Assembly: GCA_965662355.1 (NCBI GenBank)
Contig: CBFIHP010000001.1
Location: 434,001 to 498,000, forward strand
DNA length: 64,000 nucleotides
Origin: GCA-2683825 sp965662355
Lineage (GTDB): Bacteria > Planctomycetota > UBA1135 > GCA-002686595
Direction: 5' to 3'
The notes below the pieces were generated by a model. The model was given only the letters and a program-made list of their open reading frames with translations. It searched no databases and had not been told where the DNA came from. Below are positions 41,576-49,746 of this stretch, one piece after another; within the stretch, counting starts at the first letter, position 1, and every line of letters starts with the position of its first letter. The position numbers and the translations under genes were made by a program.

Positions 41576-42811
41576 ATGAGAACCCTCACTCTTCTCCTGC
41601 CGCTGCTCGCCGGCCCCGCGTACTCACAGGGCTCCGACGATGGCAAGAACGACTGGAACATTCGCGCCCAGCACATTTACACCGCGGCAGGTGATGTCGT
41701 CAACGGTGGAGTCGTGCGCGTGCAGGGCGGCAAGATTGCTTCGGTTGCCTCCGGTGGCAGCGGGGGCGATTTCGAGGTCTTCGCAGTCACCCCGGGCATG
41801 ATCGACCTGGCCCCTGGCATCGACATGGGGCCCATCTCCATCGAGCAATCGAAAGAGGTGGTCTTCGATCAGTCCGCCGCCGCCGGGGTCGATGTCTTCT
41901 CGCATCGCTGGAATCGCTTGCTGAAGAGCGGCGTGACCACCGTCATGGCCAGTGCGCCGGACTACAACGTCTTCAGCGGGCTTTCGCTCTGTCTGAAAAC
42001 CGGCGGAGACTCCACGGTCGAAGCGCGCACGGTCAAGGCCGAGGTCGCGCTACGGGCGGCCATGGGGACGCAGCCCAGTTCGGGCAACCGGCCTCCGCGC
42101 GGTAGCGAGCCCTTGAACTTCTACTACCGACGCCCGACGACACGCATGGGCGTCGAGTGGATGTTCCGCAAGGCGTACTACGACACGCTCGGCGCTACCA
42201 AGTGGGGCAAGACGGACGATCCAGTGCGGGACGAAATTCTTGGCAAGACCCTACGCGGTCACCTGCCGGTTTCGGTCAAGGCCATGGCGACGCAGGACGT
42301 GCGCACGGCTGTATTCCTGAAGGAGGAGTTCAACATTCAGCGCATGATCCTGACCCACTCCGTCGAGGCCTGGAAAGAGCCGGACCTGGTGAAGCGCTCC
42401 GGTGTGAGCGTGTGTTTTGCGCCCTTCGTAGCATCCGGCCGACACCCCGATGGCTTCGCCAACGACTCGTATTTCCTGCCGATGCAGGCGGCAAAGGATC
42501 TCCATGACCTCGGCGTGCCCATCGCCCTGTCCGCCGGTGACGGACAAGAGGTCGGACAACGCCTCGCCAATCAGGCCGGCTTCGCCATGCGTGGCGGCCT
42601 TTCTTTCGACGCGGCGCTCGCCGCGGTGACTCTTCAACCCGCTTCGATGGTCGGAATCGACGATAGAGTCGGCTCGATCGAGGTCGGCAAGGATGCCGAT
42701 CTCGTGCTGTGGAGCGGCATGCCTTTCGAACCCACCTCGCAGATCGTCGGCGTCCTGTTGGACGGCAAACTCGTGGTCGATCCCCGTGCAGACGGAGGGG
42801 ATGACGAATGA
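41576..42811 (+). CDS. Exported amidohydrolase-fold protein 3 (metal site degenerate)
   Basis: A 411-residue protein with a short signal peptide (RTLTLLLPLLAGPAYSQG). It has GVVRVQGGKIASVASGG and the closing signature RVGSIEVGKDADLVLWSGMPFEP. The HxH position reads PGMIDLAPGI, so both histidines are missing. A His remains in MILTHSVEAW (strand 6), and the strand-8 loop is ALSAGDGQEV rather than GTDSP. The middle FYYRRPTTRMGVEWMFRKAYYDTLG segment is also found in shorter form in related paired amidohydrolases. It overlaps gene 4 by 4 bases. Confidence 0.85.
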   Translation: MRTLTLLLPLLAGPAYSQGSDDGKNDWNIRAQHIYTAAGDVVNGGVVRVQGGKIASVASGGSGGDFEVFAVTPGMIDLAPGIDMGPISIEQSKEVVFDQSAAAGVDVFSHRWNRLLKSGVTTVMASAPDYNVFSGLSLCLKTGGDSTVEARTVKAEVALRAAMGTQPSSGNRPPRGSEPLNFYYRRPTTRMGVEWMFRKAYYDTLGATKWGKTDDPVRDEILGKTLRGHLPVSVKAMATQDVRTAVFLKEEFNIQRMILTHSVEAWKEPDLVKRSGVSVCFAPFVASGRHPDGFANDSYFLPMQAAKDLHDLGVPIALSAGDGQEVGQRLANQAGFAMRGGLSFDAALAAVTLQPASMVGIDDRVGSIEVGKDADLVLWSGMPFEPTSQIVGVLLDGKLVVDPRADGGDDE

Positions 42812-44316
42812 ACCTGAACATGAAGACCCTAGACCGATTCTTTCCGATGCTCCTCGCAGCCTCCGTGGTCTCGCTTTTCCTCGGGTCCGTGGCCCATGCC
42901 CAAGGTGACGGCAAGCTCGTCATCGAGGCCGGCCGCATCATCACGATGGCCGGTGATGACATCGAGAATGGCGTCATCGTGATCGACAACGGTCGCATTA
43001 CGGCCATCGGTCCGGCGGATCAGGTCGAGAAGCCCTGGGATGCTCCGGTCGTTGGCGGATCGGAATTCACGGCGTTCCCCGGGTTCGTCGAAGCCCACAC
43101 CTCGAGCGGCATGGATCGGCCCAACGAGAACTTCGAGGTTGCTCCGTTCCTGGATATCCGCGACTCGGTGGACCCGGTCAGCTACTACTTCGAGGACTGC
43201 CTGCGCTGGGGGATCACCACGATCAACATCCAGCAAGGGCCTTTCTGTGTGGTCGGTGCCCGCGGCATGATCGTGCGACCCGTAGGGATGACCGTCGAGG
43301 AAATGATGGTCCAGCCGCAGTTCGGCTTGAAGGTTTCCACGGTTCCGAAGCGCGGCAAGTCACGCTCGACGCAAATGCAGTCCCTGCGTAATGCGTTCGA
43401 CGACCTGAGACGTTATCTGGAACGGCTGGTGGAAAAGGAACGCGACGAGCGTGGACACGCCAAGCGTGAAGCCCTCTTCCAGGGTCGGGATATGGAAGGC
43501 GAGAAGAACAAGGGGCGCGCGATGAGCGGCTCCGCATGGAAAGTCGAGGGACTCGAAATCATTCCGCGCGGCGCGATCGACGAAAAGTACGAGCCGCTGC
43601 TCGAGCTTGTCGAGGGACGCTATCCGGTCTTCTTCCAGTGCTCGAGCCCGATGGAAGTCAGCCACGCGATCGACGTCGCCAAGGGCAACGGCTTCCTGGA
43701 GCGCACGACGCTCGTGCTCGATGAGGATTGCTGGAAGGCGGCAGATGTGATCGCGGAAGCCGGCGTGTCGGTCATCCTGGATGGCGATCTCGTTCACCAA
43801 CGCCGCGATCCGTTGACCGGTGAAGAGCTCGAGACGTTCGTTCCCCAGGTTTTCGAGGACAAGGGCATCACCTATGCGCTGTCCTCCGAGAACTGGAGCG
43901 ACCGCTCGTTGTGGTACCAGGCCGCTGTCGCCACGGGGCTCGGTTTGTCGCGCGAAAAGGCTCTGGCGTCGGTCACGACGCAGCCCGCAGCGATTCTGGG
44001 GATGTCCGATCAACTCGGTACCCTCGAAGTCGGCAAGTTCGGCAACGTGTGTCTTTTCACGGGTGACCCGCTGTCCGTTACGACCTGGGTCGACAAGGTC
44101 GTGATCGAAGGCCGAGCCGTGTACGACCGCGCCGACGATGTGCGCAACCGTCACCTGCTCGAAGGCATCACTCCCCAGGGCACGGCTCCGCCGGCTATGG
44201 GTGAAGGCGAAGAGGAAGGCAACGACGAGCACGGCGACGACGAGCACGGCGACGACGAGCACGGCGACGACGAGCACGGCGACGACGAGCACGAGGGCGA
44301 GGAGGACAAAGACTGA
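42808..44316 (+). CDS. Exported amidohydrolase-fold protein 4 with acidic/His tail
   Basis: A 502-residue protein with signal peptide (FPMLLAASVVSLFLGSVAHAQ). It has GVIVIDNGRITAIG, PGFVEAHTSSG (first His of HxH kept, second replaced by Ser), GITTINI, and QLGTLEVGKFGNVCLFTGDPL near the end. Strands 5 and 8 (VFFQCSSPME, ALSSENWSD) lack the expected His and Asp. A charged stretch (about 205-245) is inserted in the barrel. The last 35 residues are an Asp/Glu/His tail built from a 15-base tandem repeat coding Asp-Glu-His-Gly-Asp, which could bind divalent metal. One-base overlap (TGATG) with gene 5. Confidence 0.85.
   Translation: MNLNMKTLDRFFPMLLAASVVSLFLGSVAHAQGDGKLVIEAGRIITMAGDDIENGVIVIDNGRITAIGPADQVEKPWDAPVVGGSEFTAFPGFVEAHTSSGMDRPNENFEVAPFLDIRDSVDPVSYYFEDCLRWGITTINIQQGPFCVVGARGMIVRPVGMTVEEMMVQPQFGLKVSTVPKRGKSRSTQMQSLRNAFDDLRRYLERLVEKERDERGHAKREALFQGRDMEGEKNKGRAMSGSAWKVEGLEIIPRGAIDEKYEPLLELVEGRYPVFFQCSSPMEVSHAIDVAKGNGFLERTTLVLDEDCWKAADVIAEAGVSVILDGDLVHQRRDPLTGEELETFVPQVFEDKGITYALSSENWSDRSLWYQAAVATGLGLSREKALASVTTQPAAILGMSDQLGTLEVGKFGNVCLFTGDPLSVTTWVDKVVIEGRAVYDRADDVRNRHLLEGITPQGTAPPAMGEGEEEGNDEHGDDEHGDDEHGDDEHGDDEHEGEEDKD
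44224..44283 (+). repeat. Four perfect copies of a 15-base coding repeat
   Basis: GACGAGCACGGCGAC occurs four times in a row without a mismatch, then a fifth, partly changed copy follows (GACGAGCACG kept). Each unit encodes Asp-Glu-His-Gly-Asp at the C-terminus of amidohydrolase-fold protein 4. Such perfect arrays are prone to copy-number change. Confidence 0.95.
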
Positions 44317-47222
44317 TGCGCGCTCTTCTTCTTACCCTGCTCGCAACCATCGGGCTTACGCCGCTTGCTGACGGCGGCGCCCAAGCCGGGGGCCGCGCCA
44401 TCGCGGTTCGGGCGGGCACGATTCACACCGTCGAGGGCAAGCAGATCTCGAACGGGACCATCCTGATCCGTGGCGGACAGATCGTCGATCTCGGCGAAGG
44501 AATCGAAATCCCCGCGGACGCGACCATCGTCGACTACGGCCCCGACGCGGTCATTGTCCCCGGTTTCGTCGCGGCGATGAGCTACTACGCCAGCGGCTCA
44601 GCCAGCAAGCGCAGCGCCGATCCGGATGTGCGTGCCGTCGATGGATTCGACCCGTATCGCAAGTACTACTCCGCACTGTCCGCCGGTGTTACGAGCGCCT
44701 ATATCTCTCCCGCGGATTCGCGACTGATCTCGGGTCAGGGTGGGCTCGTCAAGTTGGCTGGCGACGATCACGCCCGGCGCATCGTCAATGAAGCCTCCGC
44801 CATCCATGGCGCGGTCGACTCCGCGGCGCGTTCGGCCCCGGGTTACTGGGAGCCGCCGGTGCCCGTGACGGTCGATGTTGGCATCGGTTCGCAAACCCCG
44901 CAGCTGCCGAAAACGACCATGGGTGCCATCGTCGCTCTCGACGAGCTGATGGCGCTCGGGCGCAGCGGAGACGGCTCTTCGGAGTACGGTCCCCGAGCCC
45001 CGATGGACTTCGTCCGCATGCTCGACCGCGGCGTTCCGTTGCGCCTCGGCGCCGTCGATCACAACGAGATCCTGGCGGTTCTCGAATTCGCCGCACAGCG
45101 TGAAGTGCGCATCATCCTGGACAAGGCAAACGACGCCGGTGGGCTCGCCACCGAGATTGCCAAGAGCGGTGTCAGTGTCATCTTCCGCGTGCCTTACACC
45201 CCGAACTCACGTGCCTTCGATCGGGGCAAGGGAGAGGACTCGCGTTGGTATCAGTTCGGTGCACCGGCCAAACTCGATGCCGCGGGCGTGTCCTTTGCGA
45301 TCACCGGCTCGAACCCCCGCGACCTGCTCTTTGTCGCCGGCCTCGCCATGCGCGGTGGCCTGGACGGCGAAGCCGCGCTGAGAGCCATTACCTTGACGCC
45401 GGCCCAGATGTTGGGCGGCGGAGCGCGTATCGGTAGCTTAGGTGTGGGGAAGGATGCGGACCTGTGCATCTTGAACGGCCAACCGATGTCGGGCAATGCC
45501 AGTGTCCTGGCGACCTATGTCGATGGCGAGAAGGTCTGGTGGCACGGCATGGCCGAGGCAGCGCGCGGTAGTGGGACTGCAAAGCCCATGAACACCCGCG
45601 CCGCCAAGCGCGCTCGGGCTCGTTCGGTGGCGACCGTCATCGAAGTCGAAGAGCTTCATGTAGGAGACGGCGAGGTGCTCAGTCCCGGCCAGATCCTGAT
45701 GCGAGACGGCAAGATCGCCGAGGTTTCGACCCGCGTTTCGCACCCGCCCGGTGCCAGTGTGGTTCGCGGCAAGGCGGCCATGCCCGGAATGATCGATGCT
45801 TTTGGCCACCTGGGCCTCGAAGGCTCGAAGAAGATTCCCGGCACCGACTATGCACTGACCTCGATCGTCGAGCCTGGAGACGACGCTGACCGGCGCGTCG
45901 CTTCGCACGGAATCACGACGGTCGTGATGACGCCACGCGGAGCCTCGGGATCCGGTTCACCAGTGATGGCGTACAAGCCCGCCGGCGAAGATCTCGAGTC
46001 TCAGGTCATTGGCGACCCCGTCGCCTTGCGCCTGCGTTGGCGTGCATCCTCGATGGTCGACTCGGGTTCCGGCATCGCCAAGCTCTTGAAGAAGGCCAGC
46101 GACTACCGCACGGCGTGGGAGGAATACAACGCCGCCATGGCCAAGTGGGTCCCGCCTCCCGAAGAGCCGGAAGAGTCCACAAAGAAAGACGACGACGAAG
46201 AAGAAGAGGCCAAGGAAGAAGAGAAGGACGACAAGAAGAAGAAGAAGAAGAAGAAGAAGCGCAAGAAGGGTGAGGAAGAGGAGCTCGAGCCCGACCCCCT
46301 GACCGGGGAGTGGACGAGTGAAATCGATTCCGAGCGTTTTCGCCTGCGCTTGCTCTTTGAAAATCCCGGTGGTAGTGGTCCTGTCGAGGGCACGCTGCGT
46401 TGCGACGTTCTCTCCGAAACCCTGATCGAGGTCTCGGGTGATTGGAATCTCGAAACGCGCGACCTGACTCTCTGGGGCCGCGGCAGTCGCGGAACGGTCG
46501 ACATGGCTCTGAAGCCCAAGGAAGGCAAACTGGAAGGCGAGATCAAGGCCGGCGAAGAGACTTACGAGCTCGAGCTCGAGCGCAAGTCGAAGGAGTATCC
46601 GAGCGCACGTCGACCCGAGCGTCGCGCGGAGGAAAAAAAGGCCAAGAAAGCACCCAAGGGCACGCCCAAGGCGCCGAAGCGCGACCCGAAGCTCGACCCC
46701 ATCGTGAGTGCGATGGCCGGTGACGTGACGATCGTCGTCGAGGTGCACCGCGAGGACGAGATCACCGATTGCGTGAAACTCTTCGGACAGTACGGAATTC
46801 GACCGGTGCTCTACGGTGCGGGCGATGCTCACCATGTGGCGGACGACATCGCCTCGAAGGTCGCCGGCGTTCTTCTGGCCCCATCGGTGCTGGTCTCCGT
46901 GCCGGATCGCGGCAGTCAGCACAGAAGGCCCTACAGCGAGCTACAGCAAGCCGGCATCTCCGTCGCCTTCATGTCGGAGAGCGAAGAGGGTGCGATCGAC
47001 TTGCCCTTGCGCGCAGCCTACGCGGTTTCCAACGGCATGAGCCCTAGTGGCGCGGTCCGTGCTCTCACGGCCGACGCCGCGGAGATGATGTCGATCGAGC
47101 ATCGCGTCGGTCGACTCGCGGTTGGCCTGGACGCCGACGTCGTACTTTTGGATGGCACGCCCATGGCACCCGGCACTTCGGTGCTGCGTACGTGGGTCAA
47201 TGGTGAAGAGGTCAAGCCTTGA
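44316..47222 (+). CDS. Exported tandem amidohydrolase-fold protein 5 (two domains, both degenerate)
   Basis: A 968-residue fusion of two amidohydrolase units after a signal peptide (RALLLTLLATIGLTPLADGG). Unit 1 (about 28-420) ends RIGSLGVGKDADLCILNGQPM; its HxH site reads PGFVAAMSYYA. Unit 2 (about 430-968) ends RVGRLAVGLDADVVLLDGTPM; its site reads PGMIDAFGHLG (only the second His), and strand 8 has FMSESEEG. Unit 2 carries a Lys-rich run (nine lysines at about 640-648), then a beta-barrel-like module (about 660-755, DPLTGEWTSEI to TYELELERK), then another basic stretch. Neither unit looks catalytic. It overlaps gene 6 by one base. Confidence 0.85.
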   Translation: MRALLLTLLATIGLTPLADGGAQAGGRAIAVRAGTIHTVEGKQISNGTILIRGGQIVDLGEGIEIPADATIVDYGPDAVIVPGFVAAMSYYASGSASKRSADPDVRAVDGFDPYRKYYSALSAGVTSAYISPADSRLISGQGGLVKLAGDDHARRIVNEASAIHGAVDSAARSAPGYWEPPVPVTVDVGIGSQTPQLPKTTMGAIVALDELMALGRSGDGSSEYGPRAPMDFVRMLDRGVPLRLGAVDHNEILAVLEFAAQREVRIILDKANDAGGLATEIAKSGVSVIFRVPYTPNSRAFDRGKGEDSRWYQFGAPAKLDAAGVSFAITGSNPRDLLFVAGLAMRGGLDGEAALRAITLTPAQMLGGGARIGSLGVGKDADLCILNGQPMSGNASVLATYVDGEKVWWHGMAEAARGSGTAKPMNTRAAKRARARSVATVIEVEELHVGDGEVLSPGQILMRDGKIAEVSTRVSHPPGASVVRGKAAMPGMIDAFGHLGLEGSKKIPGTDYALTSIVEPGDDADRRVASHGITTVVMTPRGASGSGSPVMAYKPAGEDLESQVIGDPVALRLRWRASSMVDSGSGIAKLLKKASDYRTAWEEYNAAMAKWVPPPEEPEESTKKDDDEEEEAKEEEKDDKKKKKKKKKRKKGEEEELEPDPLTGEWTSEIDSERFRLRLLFENPGGSGPVEGTLRCDVLSETLIEVSGDWNLETRDLTLWGRGSRGTVDMALKPKEGKLEGEIKAGEETYELELERKSKEYPSARRPERRAEEKKAKKAPKGTPKAPKRDPKLDPIVSAMAGDVTIVVEVHREDEITDCVKLFGQYGIRPVLYGAGDAHHVADDIASKVAGVLLAPSVLVSVPDRGSQHRRPYSELQQAGISVAFMSESEEGAIDLPLRAAYAVSNGMSPSGAVRALTADAAEMMSIEHRVGRLAVGLDADVVLLDGTPMAPGTSVLRTWVNGEEVKP
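46233..46259 (+). repeat. AAG microsatellite (nine Lys codons)
   Basis: Nine consecutive AAG codons inside the tandem amidohydrolase-fold protein, extended by CGC AAG AAG. In a genome with otherwise mixed codons this is a slippage-type low-complexity tract. Confidence 0.9.
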
Positions 47223-48535
47223 TGCGTTACCGATACTCCTGGCTCCTTCTGGCCCTGTGCCTCCCCACCCTGGGGCAAGCTCCGACCGACGCGCATGTCG
47301 ATCCGGGGGATGTCGGCGGCAAGGGACTCGCGATTCTCTCGGATAAGATCCTCACCGCCGCCTGGCGCGGCGAGCAGGTCGTGAACCACGGCGTCATCCT
47401 GGTCAAGGACGGCAAGATACAAGCGGTCGGCCCGCAGCGCTCGACAACGATCCCTACGGGATACGAAACGATCGATGTCGGCGAGCGCTGGCTCGCTCCC
47501 GGCTTCGTCGAGCTGCACTGCCACGCGGCGGGAGCCTCGTTGTTAGCGGGCGTCAACGACCTGAACGACATGGTCTATCTGACGAACCCCGGATTGCGTT
47601 CCTCGCCCGCTGCCGAGCCCGGAGTGCAAACGCTGAGGATGGGCATCGCCGGTGGCGTGACGACCGTGCTCTATATCCCCGGTTCGGGCACGAACATCGG
47701 CGGCCAGGGCCTGCTGTTGAAGACGGCCTTCAACCGTTTTGAGGAAAACCTCGTTCGCAACCCCGGATCGTTGAAGCTCGCGCAGTGGGGCAACCCCGAA
47801 TCCTGGGCGTTCGGCGTTCAAATGACCTTCGAGCACTGGAATACGCGTAACACGTTGACACGTGGTATCGCCTATGCGAAGCGCTGGGAGGCTTATGAGA
47901 AAGGCGAGGGACCCGAGCCCGCGTTCAACCTGCAATGGGAGGTCTTTCGCGATCTCACCAAAGGCGAGATCGCCATCTCGACCCACACCCAAATGTATCA
48001 GGTCGTCTTGATGACGATCACCATGGTTGCCCGCGACATGGGCCTACCGGTCTTCCTGGACCACTCCACTATCGGAGGTTGGTTGACCGGTGCGCTCGCC
48101 AAGAAATACGGCGTGCCTGCCATCGTCGGCCCGCGCTCGATCGATCCGAATTTCAGTCGCGGCATGATCAACTGGGCGCGCAACAAGCACGAAGGAACAC
48201 GCGGTATTGCGGCCGGTTATCAAGAGCAAGGAATGGAGATGGTCGGCTTCAACACCGACTCGCCAATCATCGCGCAGGAGGACCTTCTCCTCAATGCGGC
48301 AATGGGCGTGCGTTATGGCCTCGACGACAAGAACATGGCCGCCCTCCGTGGCCTGACGATCGTTCCGGCCATCGCCTGCAAGCAAGGCGATCGGCTGGGG
48401 TCGCTCGAGCCTGGCAAGGACGCGGACATCCTTGTCGCGGACGGCTACCCCCCCGATCCCCGCACGACCTTCAGCATCGTCTTTGTGAACGGTCGGCGTG
48501 CTTACGACGCGGAACGCGACGGGAGAAGGTGGTAG
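47222..48535 (+). CDS. Exported amidohydrolase 6, metal site intact
   Basis: A 437-residue enzyme with signal peptide (YSWLLLALCLPTLGQA). It is one of only two in the operon with the complete ligand set: His99 and His101 in PGFVELHCHAAG, Lys185 in PGSLKLAQWG (candidate carboxylated lysine of strand 4), His255 in STHTQMYQ, His281 in FLDHSTIGGW and Asp346 in FNTDSPIIAQED. The C-terminal block is RLGSLEPGKDADILVADGYPPDP. Related exported enzymes include Xaa-Arg/Lys dipeptidases, so peptide or cyclic amide hydrolysis is a guess. ATG 47222 overlaps the gene 5 stop by one base. A TTG at 47219 adds one residue. Confidence 0.9.
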   Translation: MRYRYSWLLLALCLPTLGQAPTDAHVDPGDVGGKGLAILSDKILTAAWRGEQVVNHGVILVKDGKIQAVGPQRSTTIPTGYETIDVGERWLAPGFVELHCHAAGASLLAGVNDLNDMVYLTNPGLRSSPAAEPGVQTLRMGIAGGVTTVLYIPGSGTNIGGQGLLLKTAFNRFEENLVRNPGSLKLAQWGNPESWAFGVQMTFEHWNTRNTLTRGIAYAKRWEAYEKGEGPEPAFNLQWEVFRDLTKGEIAISTHTQMYQVVLMTITMVARDMGLPVFLDHSTIGGWLTGALAKKYGVPAIVGPRSIDPNFSRGMINWARNKHEGTRGIAAGYQEQGMEMVGFNTDSPIIAQEDLLLNAAMGVRYGLDDKNMAALRGLTIVPAIACKQGDRLGSLEPGKDADILVADGYPPDPRTTFSIVFVNGRRAYDAERDGRRW

Positions 48536-49746
48536 CAACAAGCACCATAACCGCAGGGCTCCTCAGCCTCATCGCGGCAAGCTCCGGCTCGGAGAGCGAG
48601 CCGGTAGGCACCGCTTTGGTCGTCGGCAAGCTGCTGACGATGGACGAGGCCGATCGTGTCTTCGATCCCGGCTTGATCCTGATGCGCGAAGGCAAGGTCG
48701 AATACATCGGCAAGCCGCGCGAGATTCCGGAAGGTTACGAGGTCGTCGAGAAACGAAAGCTGTGGGCTTGGCCAGGGCTCATCGATTTGCACTCCCACAT
48801 TCACGGAACGGGCCGCGACCTGAACGACATGGTCAAGCCCCTGAATCCCGAGCTGCGAGCCAGCAGCACCTTCGATCCGTTCGACAAACGCATCGGCGTC
48901 GCCACGGCGGCTGGTGTGACGACGCTCTTCGGCATTCCGGGTAGTGGCACATCGATCAGCGGCTTTGGACTCGTATACAAGACCAAGCGCGACAAGCCGG
49001 GCTATGAGGGCATGGTCGTGCGCGATCCCGGCGGCATGAAGGTGGCTCAGAACTTCAACCCCCAGCGTGGAGCCGGCGACGTAGGCAATTCGTGGTGCGG
49101 GCTGGCGTTCAACCTCGAGCACTTGAACGACCGCGTGGCCAATCTTGTCGAACGAGACAGCGAGATGAATTGGCAGCTCGAAAACCTGGCCCAGGTACAT
49201 CGCGGCGAGCTGCCCGTCTTGATCCACTGCGCCTCCGCCGAGGGCGTTGCCGCGGTCGTCCGTATGTGGAAGGTGCGCTACGGTACAGAGTGCGTCGTTT
49301 CCCACGGTAGCTGGGACGGCTGGATGGCAGCCGGTTTCGCGGCCAAGCACGACGTGCCTGTCAACCACGGACCCCGCACGCTGAACATGATGTCCGCGCG
49401 ACGCGAAGATCGCGTCGTCGGTGGTGCGGCAGAGTACACCGCGGCTGGCGTACCTAACTTTTCATTGAACACCGATGCTCCCGTCATCGCGCAGGAGTAC
49501 CTCTTCCTCCAAGGCTCCATGTCCGCCCGCCATGGCGCGGATGCGTACCAGATGCTGCGCGCCATCACGACGCACCCGGCCCTTTCGTTCCAGTTGGCGG
49601 AACGTGTCGGGAGTCTCAGGGTCGGCAAGGACGCGGACGTGGTGCTTTCCACCGGTGACCCTCTCGACCCTCGTTCCCGTGTCGAGTTCGTCTATATCGA
49701 CGGGCGACTCGAATACTCCATCGCAGACGATGGTCAGGTCTTCTAA
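48529..49746 (+). CDS. Exported amidohydrolase 7, metal site intact
   Basis: A 405-residue enzyme similar to amidohydrolase 6. The GTG start at 48529 has GGGAGAA upstream and lies 7 bases inside gene 6. A weak signal peptide (TITAGLLSLIAASSGS) precedes the fold. Complete ligands: His88 and His90 in PGLIDLHSHIHG, Lys171 in PGGMKVAQNF, His233 in VLIHCASAEG, His259 in VVSHGSWDGW and Asp316 in NTDAPVIAQEY. The closing block is RVGSLRVGKDADVVLSTGDPLDP. Genes 6 and 7 share LNDMVxLxNPxLR and IPGSGTxIxGxG segments, so they are close paralogues that may form a heterodimer. Confidence 0.9.
   Translation: MVATSTITAGLLSLIAASSGSESEPVGTALVVGKLLTMDEADRVFDPGLILMREGKVEYIGKPREIPEGYEVVEKRKLWAWPGLIDLHSHIHGTGRDLNDMVKPLNPELRASSTFDPFDKRIGVATAAGVTTLFGIPGSGTSISGFGLVYKTKRDKPGYEGMVVRDPGGMKVAQNFNPQRGAGDVGNSWCGLAFNLEHLNDRVANLVERDSEMNWQLENLAQVHRGELPVLIHCASAEGVAAVVRMWKVRYGTECVVSHGSWDGWMAAGFAAKHDVPVNHGPRTLNMMSARREDRVVGGAAEYTAAGVPNFSLNTDAPVIAQEYLFLQGSMSARHGADAYQMLRAITTHPALSFQLAERVGSLRVGKDADVVLSTGDPLDPRSRVEFVYIDGRLEYSIADDGQVF

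Noticed and set aside
47935..48528. Upstream extension of amidohydrolase 7
   Set aside because: It overlaps most of amidohydrolase 6 in another frame; a GTG with a good ribosome site at 48529 starts a normal leader.
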